DNA of 64,000 nucleotides from CAZXFH01 sp964640055 (GCA_964640055.1 CAZXFH010000013.1:8300-72299), one strand, 5' to 3'; shown: positions 1 through 9,732, counted from the first letter of the stretch. Translations and numbers: made by a program. Notes: generated by a model from the letters alone, not told the origin.

Positions 1-294
1 GGTATAATCAGTGTCAGGTGTCAGGTCATTATCGGTGATCAGTGTGTCATCATCGGAGCAGGTATAAGCGGCAATCGTGGAATCATTGCGGGCCAATTCA
101 AAATGATTGATCTTACCTGAGTCTGGTAAACTGACTTTGAGATATACCGCAGTACAGAATACCTCTTCCACTGCGAGAAAGATATCATAATCCGGTTCCG
201 TGGGGCACTCTTTACAGCTGAATGCCAACACCAGCATCAGGCTGGAAAACAGCCCGGGAATGAAAAACCGTCTTATGTGCCCTGTAAAACGCAT
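1..294 (-). CDS. Lipoprotein, FN3-like, truncated by window edge
   Basis: Read on the minus strand from an ATG at 294, this frame stays open for 98 codons to the window edge, so only the N-terminus is seen. Residues 1-26 form a basic then hydrophobic leader ending A-F-S before Cys27, a likely lipobox. The following residues (acidic C-K-E-C-P-T-E-P-D-Y start, then alternating hydrophobic residues and an A-R-N-D-S-T turn) look like an FN3-type beta-sandwich, seen at the N-termini of secreted propeller proteins in FCB metagenomes. It is predicted to be anchored in the outer membrane. Its function cannot be told from this fragment. Confidence 0.6.
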   Translation of the reverse strand, partial: MRFTGHIRRFFIPGLFSSLMLVLAFSCKECPTEPDYDIFLAVEEVFCTAVYLKVSLPDSGKINHFELARNDSTIAAYTCSDDDTLITDNDLTPDTDYT

Positions 295-712
295 TGCCAG
301 CGGCCTTCTGAATGTGAATTATAATAAAAATACACGCTATTGAATCTAATTGCAACTGTCTTGTTGGCTGCTAGGTCAAAAAAGGCATCCTAATACTGAT
401 CATTCCGCAGCTAAGCCTACTCATAAATCGGTTGTTTTCCGCAGTATCCCCGCTCTTCTCCGGTTTTATATGAGGTTGCCGTGCCTTAAGCCCGACTACC
501 CATCAACTCAAAAACGCACCTTTTCGGGGAGGGGTTGCTCCATTTAGCACTAATATCGATAAGCTGAAGTTATAGTGTAATAGATACTTTATTATGCTTA
601 TAGTTAAGTATCAAAGTATCGACTCAGACCTATTTGATAACCTAAAATAATGTGATCTCAGAAAACCAGAGATTTGTAGTACTATATGATCATCAAGGTC
701 TATTAATCAACA
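295..712. other. Intergenic, GC-richer island, no gene
   Basis: About 418 bases separate the truncated lipoprotein from the stop of the next minus-strand gene. Roughly 350-545 looks richer in G and C than the AT-rich flanks and holds C- and G-runs such as the one near 517-538. The 65-codon frame across it has no signal, no ribosome binding site and no recognisable motif. Near 583-620 three copies of a GATACTT-type word (two inverted) could fold into a weak terminator for the gene ending at 713. It may be a small remnant or repeat element; I could not identify it. Confidence 0.3.
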
Positions 713-2821
713 TTACCTGATGACAATAAATTTTTTATGGGCGCTCTTTCCATTGGAGGTGCTAAAATGGGCAACATAAACGCCGCTGACGATCATCTGC
801 TGGGAAGAGGTTACTGAATCCCAGGCTTCATCACCGCTGCCATCGTTATGGTTAATAGATTTTATTAGATCACCCCGCTCAGTAAATATTTTTATTTCGC
901 ATTCCGGAGGTAAATTGTAGAACATTATGCGATCTTTTCCATATTCACCGAATTGATGGCTCCGGGCATTGATATTGAAAGGATTCGGTACGATCCGGAT
1001 ATCGGCCAGTTTTTCGCCGGGCATGCGACGGAGATAAGCCGGTTCAATAGTTCGTGTCCAAAACAGACTGCTTTCAATAGGCTGACCGGGTTCAATCGTA
1101 TTTACAGTTCCATCATCATAGGTGGTGATATAATAGTAATAATCAAAACCGCGCTGCGCGTTGAAATCTTCATATTGATGATCAATAGGATTGGGAGTGC
1201 CTTCACCACACTCATAGATCAACTCAAAGGTCGTATCAGGAGTACCGACTTGACGATAGATCCGGTAACCGCCAAAATGGTCATAATATTTTTGGGCATT
1301 ATCAGACCAGTCTAAAGTGATATGATCCCCACCGGATGTGACGGTAAACATCTCCGGTGGCGGAGGTGCCGGATCTGTCACCAAACCATTATTCCAGGTC
1401 GATATTGCACGCTCAAAAGTGTTAAAAAGAGAATCCCGGCTGGTAAAGACCCAGGCATCTTTATATTGATCAGGATCGTTCGTTTCGCTACCGTCGGGCA
1501 GGATATAGGGTGTTATTTGATTCAGCCATTTAGCGCCCACATTTTTCCGTCTTTCCCAGCTAATACTGCCCACGCACTCAGCCAGAACGATATGAATACT
1601 ATCCCCCGGTGCCAAGGTATAAGGTCCATAACCGAGCCCTTGTGAGATTCCCCCGCCAGCGGCATTGGGGTGTTCATCGGCATTCTGCGTATCGCCAAAA
1701 GGAGCATCCTGCCAGCTGGGATTATGGGGATATCCTAATTCGCAGGCATGGGTTTGCTCAGGTATGTCACGGGTCATGGACTCATAGGCTAAATTCATTT
1801 TTGATGCGTTGAATTGGTCGAATATCCGATTAAAATCACTTCCAGACCAATGGTGAGAAGCATAAATGAATTGGTTATCATCATCAGATTTGTCATTGAC
1901 AGACTTATCGACATGCAGTGTTATTACGCCAGGGAATTGAGGAGCCCCTAAAAACCCGTCAGCCCCTTTGGTACCGCCCCCGGTATTGGGAGCGCCAATA
2001 TTATTGCCTTCATATTTAGAGTGTAGTCCGTGCCAGGCATAGGCAGCCCGGTAGGGATCTCCATATTTCGGATGGAGCAGCTCATTGACCGTGTTATGCC
2101 CCCAGGTAGCGGTTTGCGGAGTCCAGTAATAACCGTAAGCACAGGGATATTTGGTCATGGCCCAGCGATGTTGCAAAAATATAACTACATCGGTCAGCGT
2201 TAAATTATGTTTGTTACCCTTCGCATCATAAATCCCGTCATTTTTGAAAACAAAATCAAAAATATGATAGTTATCATGATAGCTTTGACTAAAGGCGTAG
2301 ACTCTCCGTTTTACCGTTACACCAATGGCAGTATTAACAACATTGTAAAGCATTCGATCACTTAACAAATCCTTATCAATCTCATCCACATAATCACGAT
2401 AAAAGGCTTCTGATGCCCCTTGATCGTCAACATATACCATTGGGTGATTGAATTTCCCGATTAACTTGAATTCCGCGGGCATAAATTCTGTAGCTTCATC
2501 TAAGGTTTTCGGACCGGAACGGACTACCTTATTATCAAAAGTGTAGCCATCCATTAATGGATCAGAATAATTTGTAGTACCGATAAATAATCCCTTAGCC
2601 GCCTGCATATCCTGCCATCGATACAGCGCCGGATATTTAAATCCATCTTGCTGATCGGTGATGCGATGTCTTCTGCCGACCTCTATTTCACATCCGGCAC
2701 TGGAAAACCAATTGTGAAGCATACCTATACAGATCCATTTTACTTCATCTGCATGTAAATACTTGGCTACAGAAACCAACAATAACGTTATTATGCAAAA
2801 ACATTTAAAACTGTGTCGCAT
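713..2821 (-). CDS. Exported FN3 protein with Por-type sorting domain
   Basis: This 702-residue protein begins with a clear signal peptide (residues 1-24, ending H-A) behind a good ribosome binding site (AAAGGGAG). The long N-terminal part, about 25-490, matches no family I recognise and is rich in aromatic residues and Asn/Gly loops. An FN3-like domain lies at about 500-595 (contains G-G-Y-R-I-Y-R). The last ~105 residues hold V-P-N-P-F-N and finish in a K-K-F-I-V-I-R strand, the variant sorting domain also seen in the protein at 24099-27380. The two proteins resemble each other in the FN3 and C-terminal parts and may be distant paralogues. It is expected on the cell surface or secreted. Function unknown. 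Confidence 0.8.
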   Translation of the reverse strand: MRHSFKCFCIITLLLVSVAKYLHADEVKWICIGMLHNWFSSAGCEIEVGRRHRITDQQDGFKYPALYRWQDMQAAKGLFIGTTNYSDPLMDGYTFDNKVVRSGPKTLDEATEFMPAEFKLIGKFNHPMVYVDDQGASEAFYRDYVDEIDKDLLSDRMLYNVVNTAIGVTVKRRVYAFSQSYHDNYHIFDFVFKNDGIYDAKGNKHNLTLTDVVIFLQHRWAMTKYPCAYGYYWTPQTATWGHNTVNELLHPKYGDPYRAAYAWHGLHSKYEGNNIGAPNTGGGTKGADGFLGAPQFPGVITLHVDKSVNDKSDDDNQFIYASHHWSGSDFNRIFDQFNASKMNLAYESMTRDIPEQTHACELGYPHNPSWQDAPFGDTQNADEHPNAAGGGISQGLGYGPYTLAPGDSIHIVLAECVGSISWERRKNVGAKWLNQITPYILPDGSETNDPDQYKDAWVFTSRDSLFNTFERAISTWNNGLVTDPAPPPPEMFTVTSGGDHITLDWSDNAQKYYDHFGGYRIYRQVGTPDTTFELIYECGEGTPNPIDHQYEDFNAQRGFDYYYYITTYDDGTVNTIEPGQPIESSLFWTRTIEPAYLRRMPGEKLADIRIVPNPFNINARSHQFGEYGKDRIMFYNLPPECEIKIFTERGDLIKSINHNDGSGDEAWDSVTSSQQMIVSGVYVAHFSTSNGKSAHKKFIVIR

Positions 2822-2920
2822 AATTTCTCCCTTTAATTATTTATCTAAATTCAAGATTTTTGAATAGATCAATATATCCGCCAACTAATTAAAAGCGTTT
2901 TGGTATATATTCTGCTGAAT

Positions 2921-2946
2921 AAAAAATTATTCATTGCTGAATAATT
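2921..2946 (-). terminator. Possible Rho-independent terminator of sulfatase gene
   Basis: Read on the minus strand, an 8-bp perfect stem (AATTATTC/GAATAATT) with a 6-base loop is followed by a T-run, 56 bases past the sulfatase stop codon. The stem is AT-rich, so its strength is uncertain. Confidence 0.5.
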
Positions 2947-3002
2947 GTCTGCTTTTAGCCAGTTTCTATGAATATATAAAAGCATTAAGGAATATATAAT
3001 AT

Positions 3003-4934
3003 TTAATTCACAACTATTTCATCCATGAAAAGCCATGCCTTTTCCCCAGAATATGGGTGCCATTGAGGACAGATGTTTATATTTCTGGCATACAGCTTAA
3101 TAAATCGTGCCCACTGTTGATTAACGACTGCTGGGAATTCCCGGATCGATGGCAGCTCGTTATTTTTTGTTACGTTATTGAAGTACTGTTTAATTAGTTT
3201 ATATGCTCCTCCATCTTCAGAAATGAAAATATTTATTTCCACCGGCAGAAAAATTAAAACAAATTGATTTTCAAGGAACCGACAAGAAATTCGCTTAATT
3301 TGGTAGCTGTTTTTTAAATCAACAACTGCTTGGATGTCATGGCCTTTGTATCCCTGCCATGCACCGTCCGTATACTGGGCGGTGCCCTTAATTCCGTCAA
3401 TCAGGGCTATTTGACCACCGCCGGTATAGTCCTGATGATAAGGAGTGGAAAGTGTAATTTTTTTTTCGACAGCCAAGTGAGCGACGTTTTCTTTTTTTTG
3501 CGGTCCTATGCGGCCTGGTGGGCGGATCTCATGACCCTCCTTTTTTTGTAATAAATCCCCCAGTTCATTACGCATCTGATTTGCAATTGATTGCATTTCT
3601 CGGACAACTTGCGGGTTTTTATTCACTATATCATGGGTTTCTCCGACATCCTTTGCTAGATTATACAGTTCTAGTCCGGTTTTACGCTTCAATCGTGGAC
3701 CTGGGTAGCCATTATGACCCGGTGCGACGTTTTCATAAGATCGGTACGCATGCGGAAAAACCAATTTCCAATCTCCTTTTCTAACCGCACGTAATTCCTT
3801 ATTATAATAATAGAAATAATGATCTCTCGGATTGAGCTCCTTTTTTCCTTTTAACAACGGTAGAATATTGATCCCGTCAATCTTTTTTTGGGGAAGGGCT
3901 GCACCGGTAACAGCTGTAATTGTAGGTAAAAGGTCGATAGTCGCAGCCATCTGATCACATACTTTCCCTGCCGGAATCGTTCCTGGCCAGTACATGATAC
4001 AAGGAACCCGGGTGCCCCCTTCCCAAGTGGTTCCTTTGCCTTCGCGTAATATTCCGGCTGAGCCGGCATGATTCCCGAAATTTAACCAAGGACCATTATC
4101 GCTCGCAAAAATTAAAAGTGTGTTTTCTTCAAGTGCTTGTTTTTTCAAGGTTTGTAAAATTTGCTTTACCGACCAATCAAGCTCCATGATCACATCGCCA
4201 TACAAGCCCTGTTTACTTTTCCCTTTGAACTTGTTTGAAACAGCCAGGGGGATGTGAGGCATGGTGTGTGGCAGATAGAGAAAGAAAGGTTGCTTTTGGT
4301 TATTACGGATAAAATTTACTGCCCGTTGGGTATAACGACGGGTTAGTGCAGCCTGTTCTTCAAGGGTTTCAATTTCCTCAATTTTACGGTTATTTTCGAT
4401 AAGCGGTAAGGAAGGAAAAATCCGTAGCCATTGATTTTTACTTGATTTTTTTTCCTTTACGGGTATCCCATCATAATCAACAGGCCACATGTCATTGGAA
4501 TAGGGGAGCCCAAAATATTCATCAAAGCCATGTTGCAACGGAAGAAATTCAGGATGAGATCCTAAGTGCCATTTACCAAAAATAGCGGTAGCATATCCCC
4601 GCCGTTTTAATAGATCAGCAATGGTTTCCTCCTCGGGATTTAAGCCAACCATCGACCATGGTCTTAGCGCTTGGTGAACACTCACTCGTTCAGCATAACA
4701 GCCAGTGAGTAAGGAGGCCCGGGAAGCACTACAAACCGCTTGAGAAACATAGAAATTAGTAAACTGCATTCCATGCCGGGCAAGATGATCCAGGGTGGGT
4801 GTTTGAAATCCCTCAGCACCATAACAGCCGACATCAGCATACCCTTGATCATCCGTAAAGATTATGATGATATTGGGTAAAGATAACTTGGGCTGTAAAA
4901 ATCGCAACAAGCGCCGACAGGATGATAACGACAC
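3003..4934 (-). CDS. Arylsulfatase-family sulfatase
   Basis: Type I sulfatase of the alkaline-phosphatase-like superfamily. It carries the N-terminal metal site (T-D-D-Q near residue 28) and the formylglycine motif C68-S-A-S-R, whose Cys must be oxidised by a maturase not present in this window. It should hydrolyse sulfate esters, probably on a glycan. The C-terminal ~130 residues resemble an F5/8-type C (discoidin-like) module, often attached to glycan-active enzymes. The annotated start is a GTG at 4934, but the same frame is open upstream to 4994 and there encodes S-R-R-K-F-I-R followed by a hydrophobic stretch and a Cys, a twin-arginine lipoprotein-like leader. No ATG precedes it; an ATA at 4992-4994 sits where a start would be expected. 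The true N-terminus is therefore probably longer. Confidence 0.93.
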   Translation of the reverse strand: MSLSSCRRLLRFLQPKLSLPNIIIIFTDDQGYADVGCYGAEGFQTPTLDHLARHGMQFTNFYVSQAVCSASRASLLTGCYAERVSVHQALRPWSMVGLNPEEETIADLLKRRGYATAIFGKWHLGSHPEFLPLQHGFDEYFGLPYSNDMWPVDYDGIPVKEKKSSKNQWLRIFPSLPLIENNRKIEEIETLEEQAALTRRYTQRAVNFIRNNQKQPFFLYLPHTMPHIPLAVSNKFKGKSKQGLYGDVIMELDWSVKQILQTLKKQALEENTLLIFASDNGPWLNFGNHAGSAGILREGKGTTWEGGTRVPCIMYWPGTIPAGKVCDQMAATIDLLPTITAVTGAALPQKKIDGINILPLLKGKKELNPRDHYFYYYNKELRAVRKGDWKLVFPHAYRSYENVAPGHNGYPGPRLKRKTGLELYNLAKDVGETHDIVNKNPQVVREMQSIANQMRNELGDLLQKKEGHEIRPPGRIGPQKKENVAHLAVEKKITLSTPYHQDYTGGGQIALIDGIKGTAQYTDGAWQGYKGHDIQAVVDLKNSYQIKRISCRFLENQFVLIFLPVEINIFISEDGGAYKLIKQYFNNVTKNNELPSIREFPAVVNQQWARFIKLYARNINICPQWHPYSGEKAWLFMDEIVVN

Positions 4935-4994
4935 ACTAACAGCGCCCAGCCCTAATTGTCTGATGAATTTACGGCGTGATAATGCTTTAGTTAT

Positions 4995-5831
4995 GATAAA
5001 TTTTCCCTGAGTTCTCTAATTATTGCTAAATAATAATTATTCTCATATAATCTGGGTAATTGTACATGGATTGGAATAGGTTGAGGTATTAGATTAGTTT
5101 TACAAGCACAGTTCTTGAATTTAATTCACAAATAAATTTACATTCCCACACCCGGTTTTAATTAACTTTCAATTACAGTGTCGTTCAGTAATTAATGGAG
5201 TCCATAACATAAAAGCACCAGTTGTTGATCTCTTTCCGGTTCAAATCAAATTCCGAAAGATACTTGAGCTGCGATATTAATTGCATGTCAAAAACAACTT
5301 CGAAATACTTTAGGTAATTTTCATTATTAAGTCAAGCATTAATCAAAGGAGACTGTTACTACCAAAGTTCTCAACGATAAGCCCGCTCAGAAACGATCTG
5401 AGACCCATTAAATCGCATTTCTTTGGATATAAAACAGCCCTCTCTACGAGAAGGCTCTATTTTTAGGGGTAGTATACCGGAAACCCCGAAAAGCATTTTT
5501 AACCCCTTGATTATCAGGCGGTTACGAGGTCAGTTTTTATCTCTTGAGGACTGGTTTTGGGGGGATACTATGGCAGGGACTTATTGATTCTTTTAAGCAT
5601 CTGGTATCCAACCAGATATGCTGCAAATACCACCGGTATCCAAATCCTGGTATACATCTAAGCTGCGTTTCCAGACGGAAAACCAAGGGTCAGGTATACC
5701 TTGCCAGCCGGAGGTCATTGATTCCCTGCCCGGCGGCTGACTATCAGACAGGGAACCCAGTAGCGCCCACAGCACTAAAATGCAATAAATTATCCTATCT
5801 TAAAAGTGATCAGCGCAGCTAAGGTCAGCAC
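4995..5831. other. Long intergenic region with hairpins
   Basis: About 840 bases between the sulfatase leader and the next minus-strand stop contain no convincing gene. The first ~350 bases are AT-rich and may hold the sulfatase promoter. From 5436 onward there are several hairpins and a shift to higher GC. Short frames at 5544-5822 (plus) and 5593-5775 (minus) lack initiation signals and family motifs. The stretch could be the fossil of a mobile element or hold an untranslated RNA; I cannot decide. Confidence 0.35.
5436..5466. terminator. Hairpin with flanking T/A runs, bidirectional terminator-like
   Basis: AGCC-C-TCTC/TAC/GAGA-A-GGCT forms an 8-bp stem with one mismatch, followed on the plus strand by CTATTTTT and on the minus strand by GTTTTAT. 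A second small stem, GGGGT/ACCCC, follows around 5466-5487. On the minus strand it lies ~370 bases beyond the phosphodiester glycosidase gene and could end a long 3' untranslated region or a small RNA. Confidence 0.35.
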
Positions 5832-8294
5832 TTATTTCAGCAGCAAACATTTGCTGGTTACGGTTGTGGATTTCATATGAATGGTGTATAAATAAATTCC
5901 GGAAGGCAAATGTTTCGGTGCCCATTTTATTATCTGTGTGCCAGGATTTTGATTGCATACTATCTTGCGGTCAACTTCTTTGCCGTTGATGTCATAAAAT
6001 ATAAAAGTGACATCACCTTTATCGTACAGTTTAATCTTAAAACGCGAACTATTGTTAAAGGGATTGGGATAGTGCTTTTGCAGTTGAAAACTGGTGGCAG
6101 AGGGATTTACTTCTCCTTTTTCCACTTCAATGTCTGTTTCAACGAATTGGGCGGTAAAATCATCCAGATATATAACGCCACTATCTTTTTTATTATCATC
6201 CACTTCCGCCAGATATATTTTCGTCCAAGTAATCGGATAATTCAAGCTGGCTGCGGGATTCGACCAGCTGGGGACGGCATCTTCAAGCAATACTTCCAAA
6301 TATTTCCAGCTGTTCTGCCAATCGATCCCCGGATCAGAGGATGTAAAGTCTACTAAAAATTTCTCGCTATCCTTATCTTGAAATTCACCCCGCAACCAGT
6401 GTCCCTTACCATCACCATAAACATGTATACCGACTGCATTGGGCGTGCCTGAAATCGGAAGCCCGCAATCCATATATAAGACACTTGTTCCCCCGGTAGT
6501 CAATTTATAGGCCAACCGAGAAGAAGTGGGATCCGATACATATTGGTCCCCTAAAATAGTCAGACTGCAACTATCCAAATCAACCCGCAGACCGGTCAGG
6601 GACCAGTTGTTTACATTATCAAAACTATCCAGGATAACAGTTACTGAGGCACCTACCGAAACAGAGGCACTGCCCGAAACTGTATCATAGGCGGCGATGA
6701 TCGCTCCTTCGCCGACAGCGGTAGCAGTGAATAAACCGGATGTACTGATCGTCCCAATATCAGCGGTGACGGACCAATCATATTGGTCCGTGTCAAGATC
6801 GACAACATTTCCAAAATAATCCCGTGTCTCCGCCGTGAGTTGCTGCTGTTCACCAACCTTTAGAATAATTGGATCCGGTTGAATAAAAATGGAGGCAATA
6901 TCAGTCACATAAACCCTTACCGAATCCATAACAGAATCAAGCACCACGGTTACAAATCCGGAGCATGTATCATCTCCAGCGGTAAACAGTCCTTCTGATG
7001 TGATGCTTCCCAGACTTGTATCACAGGTCCACACTAACTGATCCGTCTGGACTTGCACATCATTATAATATTGATCGAATCCGGTCACCTGAAATTGTTT
7101 TTGAGTGTCTTTTAACAGGAAAACTTCCCGGGGAGTAATCCGTAAATGGGCCAACTCACCAGTGAGGGCGGTGCTGACCACCATCAACGCATTGGCAACA
7201 CTGCGCTCACCTCCGGCGTCCGAAGGACTATTTTTGACCTCATTACGCACCACCATAGCGGAAGAACCACCTCCATCAAGATTAATCCCATTGTAAACCC
7301 CCCACTCCAGCATATAATCTGCCAGTTCATAGAGTGACATGCCCACACTGAAGCCGGTTTGACGGCCATCAACCACAAACATATATAAGACTGTAGAATC
7401 CTGTGAAAATCCCACCGCAGTCCGCGGGTGCCTGTCAGACGAGAAACTGCCACCCGGCACCGTAGCGGATCTATTGGTAATAATGACCGGATTACCACCG
7501 ACCAATTCCTTGATCCGCTTTTCACATCCGGCAAATTTCAACAACACACCGAGGGTATCCCCGACAGTCACATAATCTTTCAAAAAGTCCGCACTGATCC
7601 CATGTCCCGAAAGAACCAGGCCACTATCAGGGATCGTATTATTCCCATGTCCGTCGGTATGAATACTATCCATAGCAGTAACTTTCAGATAGACGGTATC
7701 ATTAGCGATCGGATCGGAAATATATTGGGCCATGATTTCGGTACCATATTGATTGGTTCCGGTGGTATTTCCGTAATACCGGTTATATAAAATTATCTGA
7801 TCTGTACCGCGGCTTTCATTGATCCCATCAAGCACTGCGGTGGAATCATTTTGACAGAATATCTCGCCTGTATAGGTGTAAATACCGATCAGCGGTTCAT
7901 TACTGTCAGAAGCAGCAAATACAGCCCGTTCATAATCCGCCCGTTTTAACATCTCTCCCTGTAAAATCTGGGTATTAGTGGGAATACCACCCGACATATA
8001 AAAATCACCATTAACAGCCCCAATAACCTGGTGTCCCTCGTGATCCTTTCTGGCTGCCATGGAGGAGGTTTTTTCATAACCAGACACTCTGTCTTCAGAG
8101 GTTACTGTTTCCAGCTGAGTCCACTGATTAGTCAGCTCAATCTCCAAAACATATAAATGCCAGGGTCCAGCTGCCCGAAATTCATGATAATACATAACAC
8201 CCGGTCCCACCGGCCGGCTTTCAACTATTTCAGCAGTTACAGACAGATTAAAAATAAATAAGATCAATCCCAGCTGCATACTTTTTCGTGCCAT
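5832..8294 (-). CDS. Exported phosphodiester glycosidase (NAGPA domain) with Ig-like and sorting domains
   Basis: The N-terminal half is a phosphodiester glycosidase (NAGPA/DUF2233) domain, the family of the mammalian uncovering enzyme that removes GlcNAc from GlcNAc-1-phospho-6-mannose. Diagnostic segments are V-N-G-D-F-Y (94-99), R-H-P-R-T-A-V-G-F (288-296) and N-L-D-G-G-G-S-S-A-M (338-347). Two bacterial Ig-like (Big2-type) repeats follow at about 380-550, then a beta-sandwich probably binding carbohydrate (about 550-700), then a sorting domain with Y-P-N-P-F-N ending in K-C-L-L-L-K. Residues 1-22 are a signal peptide, with AGGAGGAG upstream of the ATG. It is predicted to cleave sugar-1-phosphodiester bonds in extracellular polysaccharide or glycoprotein glycans. 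The bacterial substrates of this family are poorly defined. Confidence 0.9.
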   Translation of the reverse strand: MARKSMQLGLILFIFNLSVTAEIVESRPVGPGVMYYHEFRAAGPWHLYVLEIELTNQWTQLETVTSEDRVSGYEKTSSMAARKDHEGHQVIGAVNGDFYMSGGIPTNTQILQGEMLKRADYERAVFAASDSNEPLIGIYTYTGEIFCQNDSTAVLDGINESRGTDQIILYNRYYGNTTGTNQYGTEIMAQYISDPIANDTVYLKVTAMDSIHTDGHGNNTIPDSGLVLSGHGISADFLKDYVTVGDTLGVLLKFAGCEKRIKELVGGNPVIITNRSATVPGGSFSSDRHPRTAVGFSQDSTVLYMFVVDGRQTGFSVGMSLYELADYMLEWGVYNGINLDGGGSSAMVVRNEVKNSPSDAGGERSVANALMVVSTALTGELAHLRITPREVFLLKDTQKQFQVTGFDQYYNDVQVQTDQLVWTCDTSLGSITSEGLFTAGDDTCSGFVTVVLDSVMDSVRVYVTDIASIFIQPDPIILKVGEQQQLTAETRDYFGNVVDLDTDQYDWSVTADIGTISTSGLFTATAVGEGAIIAAYDTVSGSASVSVGASVTVILDSFDNVNNWSLTGLRVDLDSCSLTILGDQYVSDPTSSRLAYKLTTGGTSVLYMDCGLPISGTPNAVGIHVYGDGKGHWLRGEFQDKDSEKFLVDFTSSDPGIDWQNSWKYLEVLLEDAVPSWSNPAASLNYPITWTKIYLAEVDDNKKDSGVIYLDDFTAQFVETDIEVEKGEVNPSATSFQLQKHYPNPFNNSSRFKIKLYDKGDVTFIFYDINGKEVDRKIVCNQNPGTQIIKWAPKHLPSGIYLYTIHMKSTTVTSKCLLLK

Positions 8295-8565
8295 GATAAT
8301 CTCCTCCTATATTATTACTCTTACCATTACTGCACTATATTTAAATATACACTTATTACCATCCGGCCTGGTGCCGGGTAAGCTGATTCATTTTTCAATA
8401 TATGCTGCGCTCATTTAGGTTTTCCCCATTGTTTGGAGAGCAATGGTAAAATTTAAGGTATCTCTTTTTTTTAATAAAAAAACATTTGACATTCTATTTA
8501 ATTAATTTTTTTTAAAGGCCAATTTCAAACTTGCTCCGGAATATTACTAATGACCTGGTTTTAGC

Positions 8566-9669
8566 CTATTTCATCAGCACCATCTTACGGGTTTGGAGAT
8601 AGGAACCGGCTCGAAGCTGATAAAAATAGACGCCGGTTCCAACCTGCGATGCATTCCATTTTACACGGTAGAATCCCGGCTTTTGTTTTTGATTGACAAG
8701 AATATCGATAACCTGACCCATCGTGTTATAAATCGTAAGAACCACATCCGATCTTTGGGGAATATCATAGGATATAATTGTAACTGGATTGAAGGGATTG
8801 GGATAATTGGGGTACAAGTGATAAGCGTGGGGTTGGTGCGAGTCGCCAATAACAACCGTGGTTGGGCGGTCAGCAGTACACCAGGCAGTGTACCAGATAC
8901 TGGCCACATCCATAACCGCCCGGTGTATTGCATCGATTGTTAGCGTATCCAGCATATTCCACATGATAGCATAGTATGATGAACCATAAGATGGGTCCTG
9001 GCTACTAGCACTATCATCAGCTGCCATAATGTTATCTACGTAAGGATACAATTCTTGGATATAAAGAAAGACCGCGTCAATTACGCTATTCCAATCATGA
9101 CCCGTCGAATCGGGAGGGATCAAATCCGGTAAATGGGAATTGATCATCGCTGATTCATAGCGCGAGTGAACTCCATCATTACCAGTATATTGACCATTAT
9201 AATTCAGCGTAAGGTGTAGCGGTTGATGGCTATCGGCGATAAAATGGCCCAGCTCAGCTGCGATCTGCCAGACAGAACTCCAATCCCTTATGGACATTAG
9301 CTGCGCCAAGCTATCTGTCCACGCCTCTATGACCCAGGGGACCGTTCCTTTATCAATAACCACATCATAGCCGTACAGATCCATCAACTCATCCAAGCCA
9401 TGAGGCAGGGTTTCGGAATGGAACTCATCATAATAATCAATATCAATATAATGGTAATATCCCGGTAATCCTGACTGATCCGGGTCTACTGAATGCTCCC
9501 TGAGATAATCGCGATGGTCATCGAAGATTTGCATTTCAGAGGGTAGGCAATCGACAGCCTTTGCATTGATATAGCGGTGGGTGTCCCACCCCCAGGCCAG
9601 AAGTTCGCTGTTGACCAGGGCGGAAAAAATTATTGCAGAACAAAACACTAATCTTATTTTTTTAAACAC
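8566..9669 (-). CDS. Exported S1/P1 nuclease or phospholipase C-fold protein
   Basis: After a signal peptide (about 1-24) the mature chain begins A-W-G-W-D-T-H, the N-terminal Trp/His pattern of the zinc-dependent phospholipase C/P1 nuclease fold. Further metal-ligand candidates are H142, D146, H148 and H152 (H-F-I-A-D-S-H-Q-P-L-H) and H168/E172 (G-N-D-G-V-H-S-R-Y-E). The enzyme should hydrolyse phosphodiesters with a trinuclear zinc site; whether nucleic acid or phospholipid is the substrate is not visible. Residues ~285-367 form a sorting domain (Y-P-N-P-F-N-P). The start is a GTG at 9669 without a strong ribosome binding site. Release of nucleotides or phosphate would fit the phosphodiester glycosidase next door. 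Confidence 0.85.
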   Translation of the reverse strand: MFKKIRLVFCSAIIFSALVNSELLAWGWDTHRYINAKAVDCLPSEMQIFDDHRDYLREHSVDPDQSGLPGYYHYIDIDYYDEFHSETLPHGLDELMDLYGYDVVIDKGTVPWVIEAWTDSLAQLMSIRDWSSVWQIAAELGHFIADSHQPLHLTLNYNGQYTGNDGVHSRYESAMINSHLPDLIPPDSTGHDWNSVIDAVFLYIQELYPYVDNIMAADDSASSQDPSYGSSYYAIMWNMLDTLTIDAIHRAVMDVASIWYTAWCTADRPTTVVIGDSHQPHAYHLYPNYPNPFNPVTIISYDIPQRSDVVLTIYNTMGQVIDILVNQKQKPGFYRVKWNASQVGTGVYFYQLRAGSYLQTRKMVLMK

Positions 9670-9732
9670 AAATCCACTCGTGGACTTTAAATCAATATAT
9701 TCTAAAACTGAAACAGTGCTCAGACTATCCCT

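Noticed and set aside
350..547. 65-codon plus-strand frame
   Set aside because: No ribosome binding site, no family motif, and it lies in an unexplained GC-rich island.
5544..5822. 92-codon plus-strand frame and an overlapping 60-codon minus-strand frame
   Set aside because: Neither has initiation signals or a recognisable domain; composition resembles non-coding DNA.
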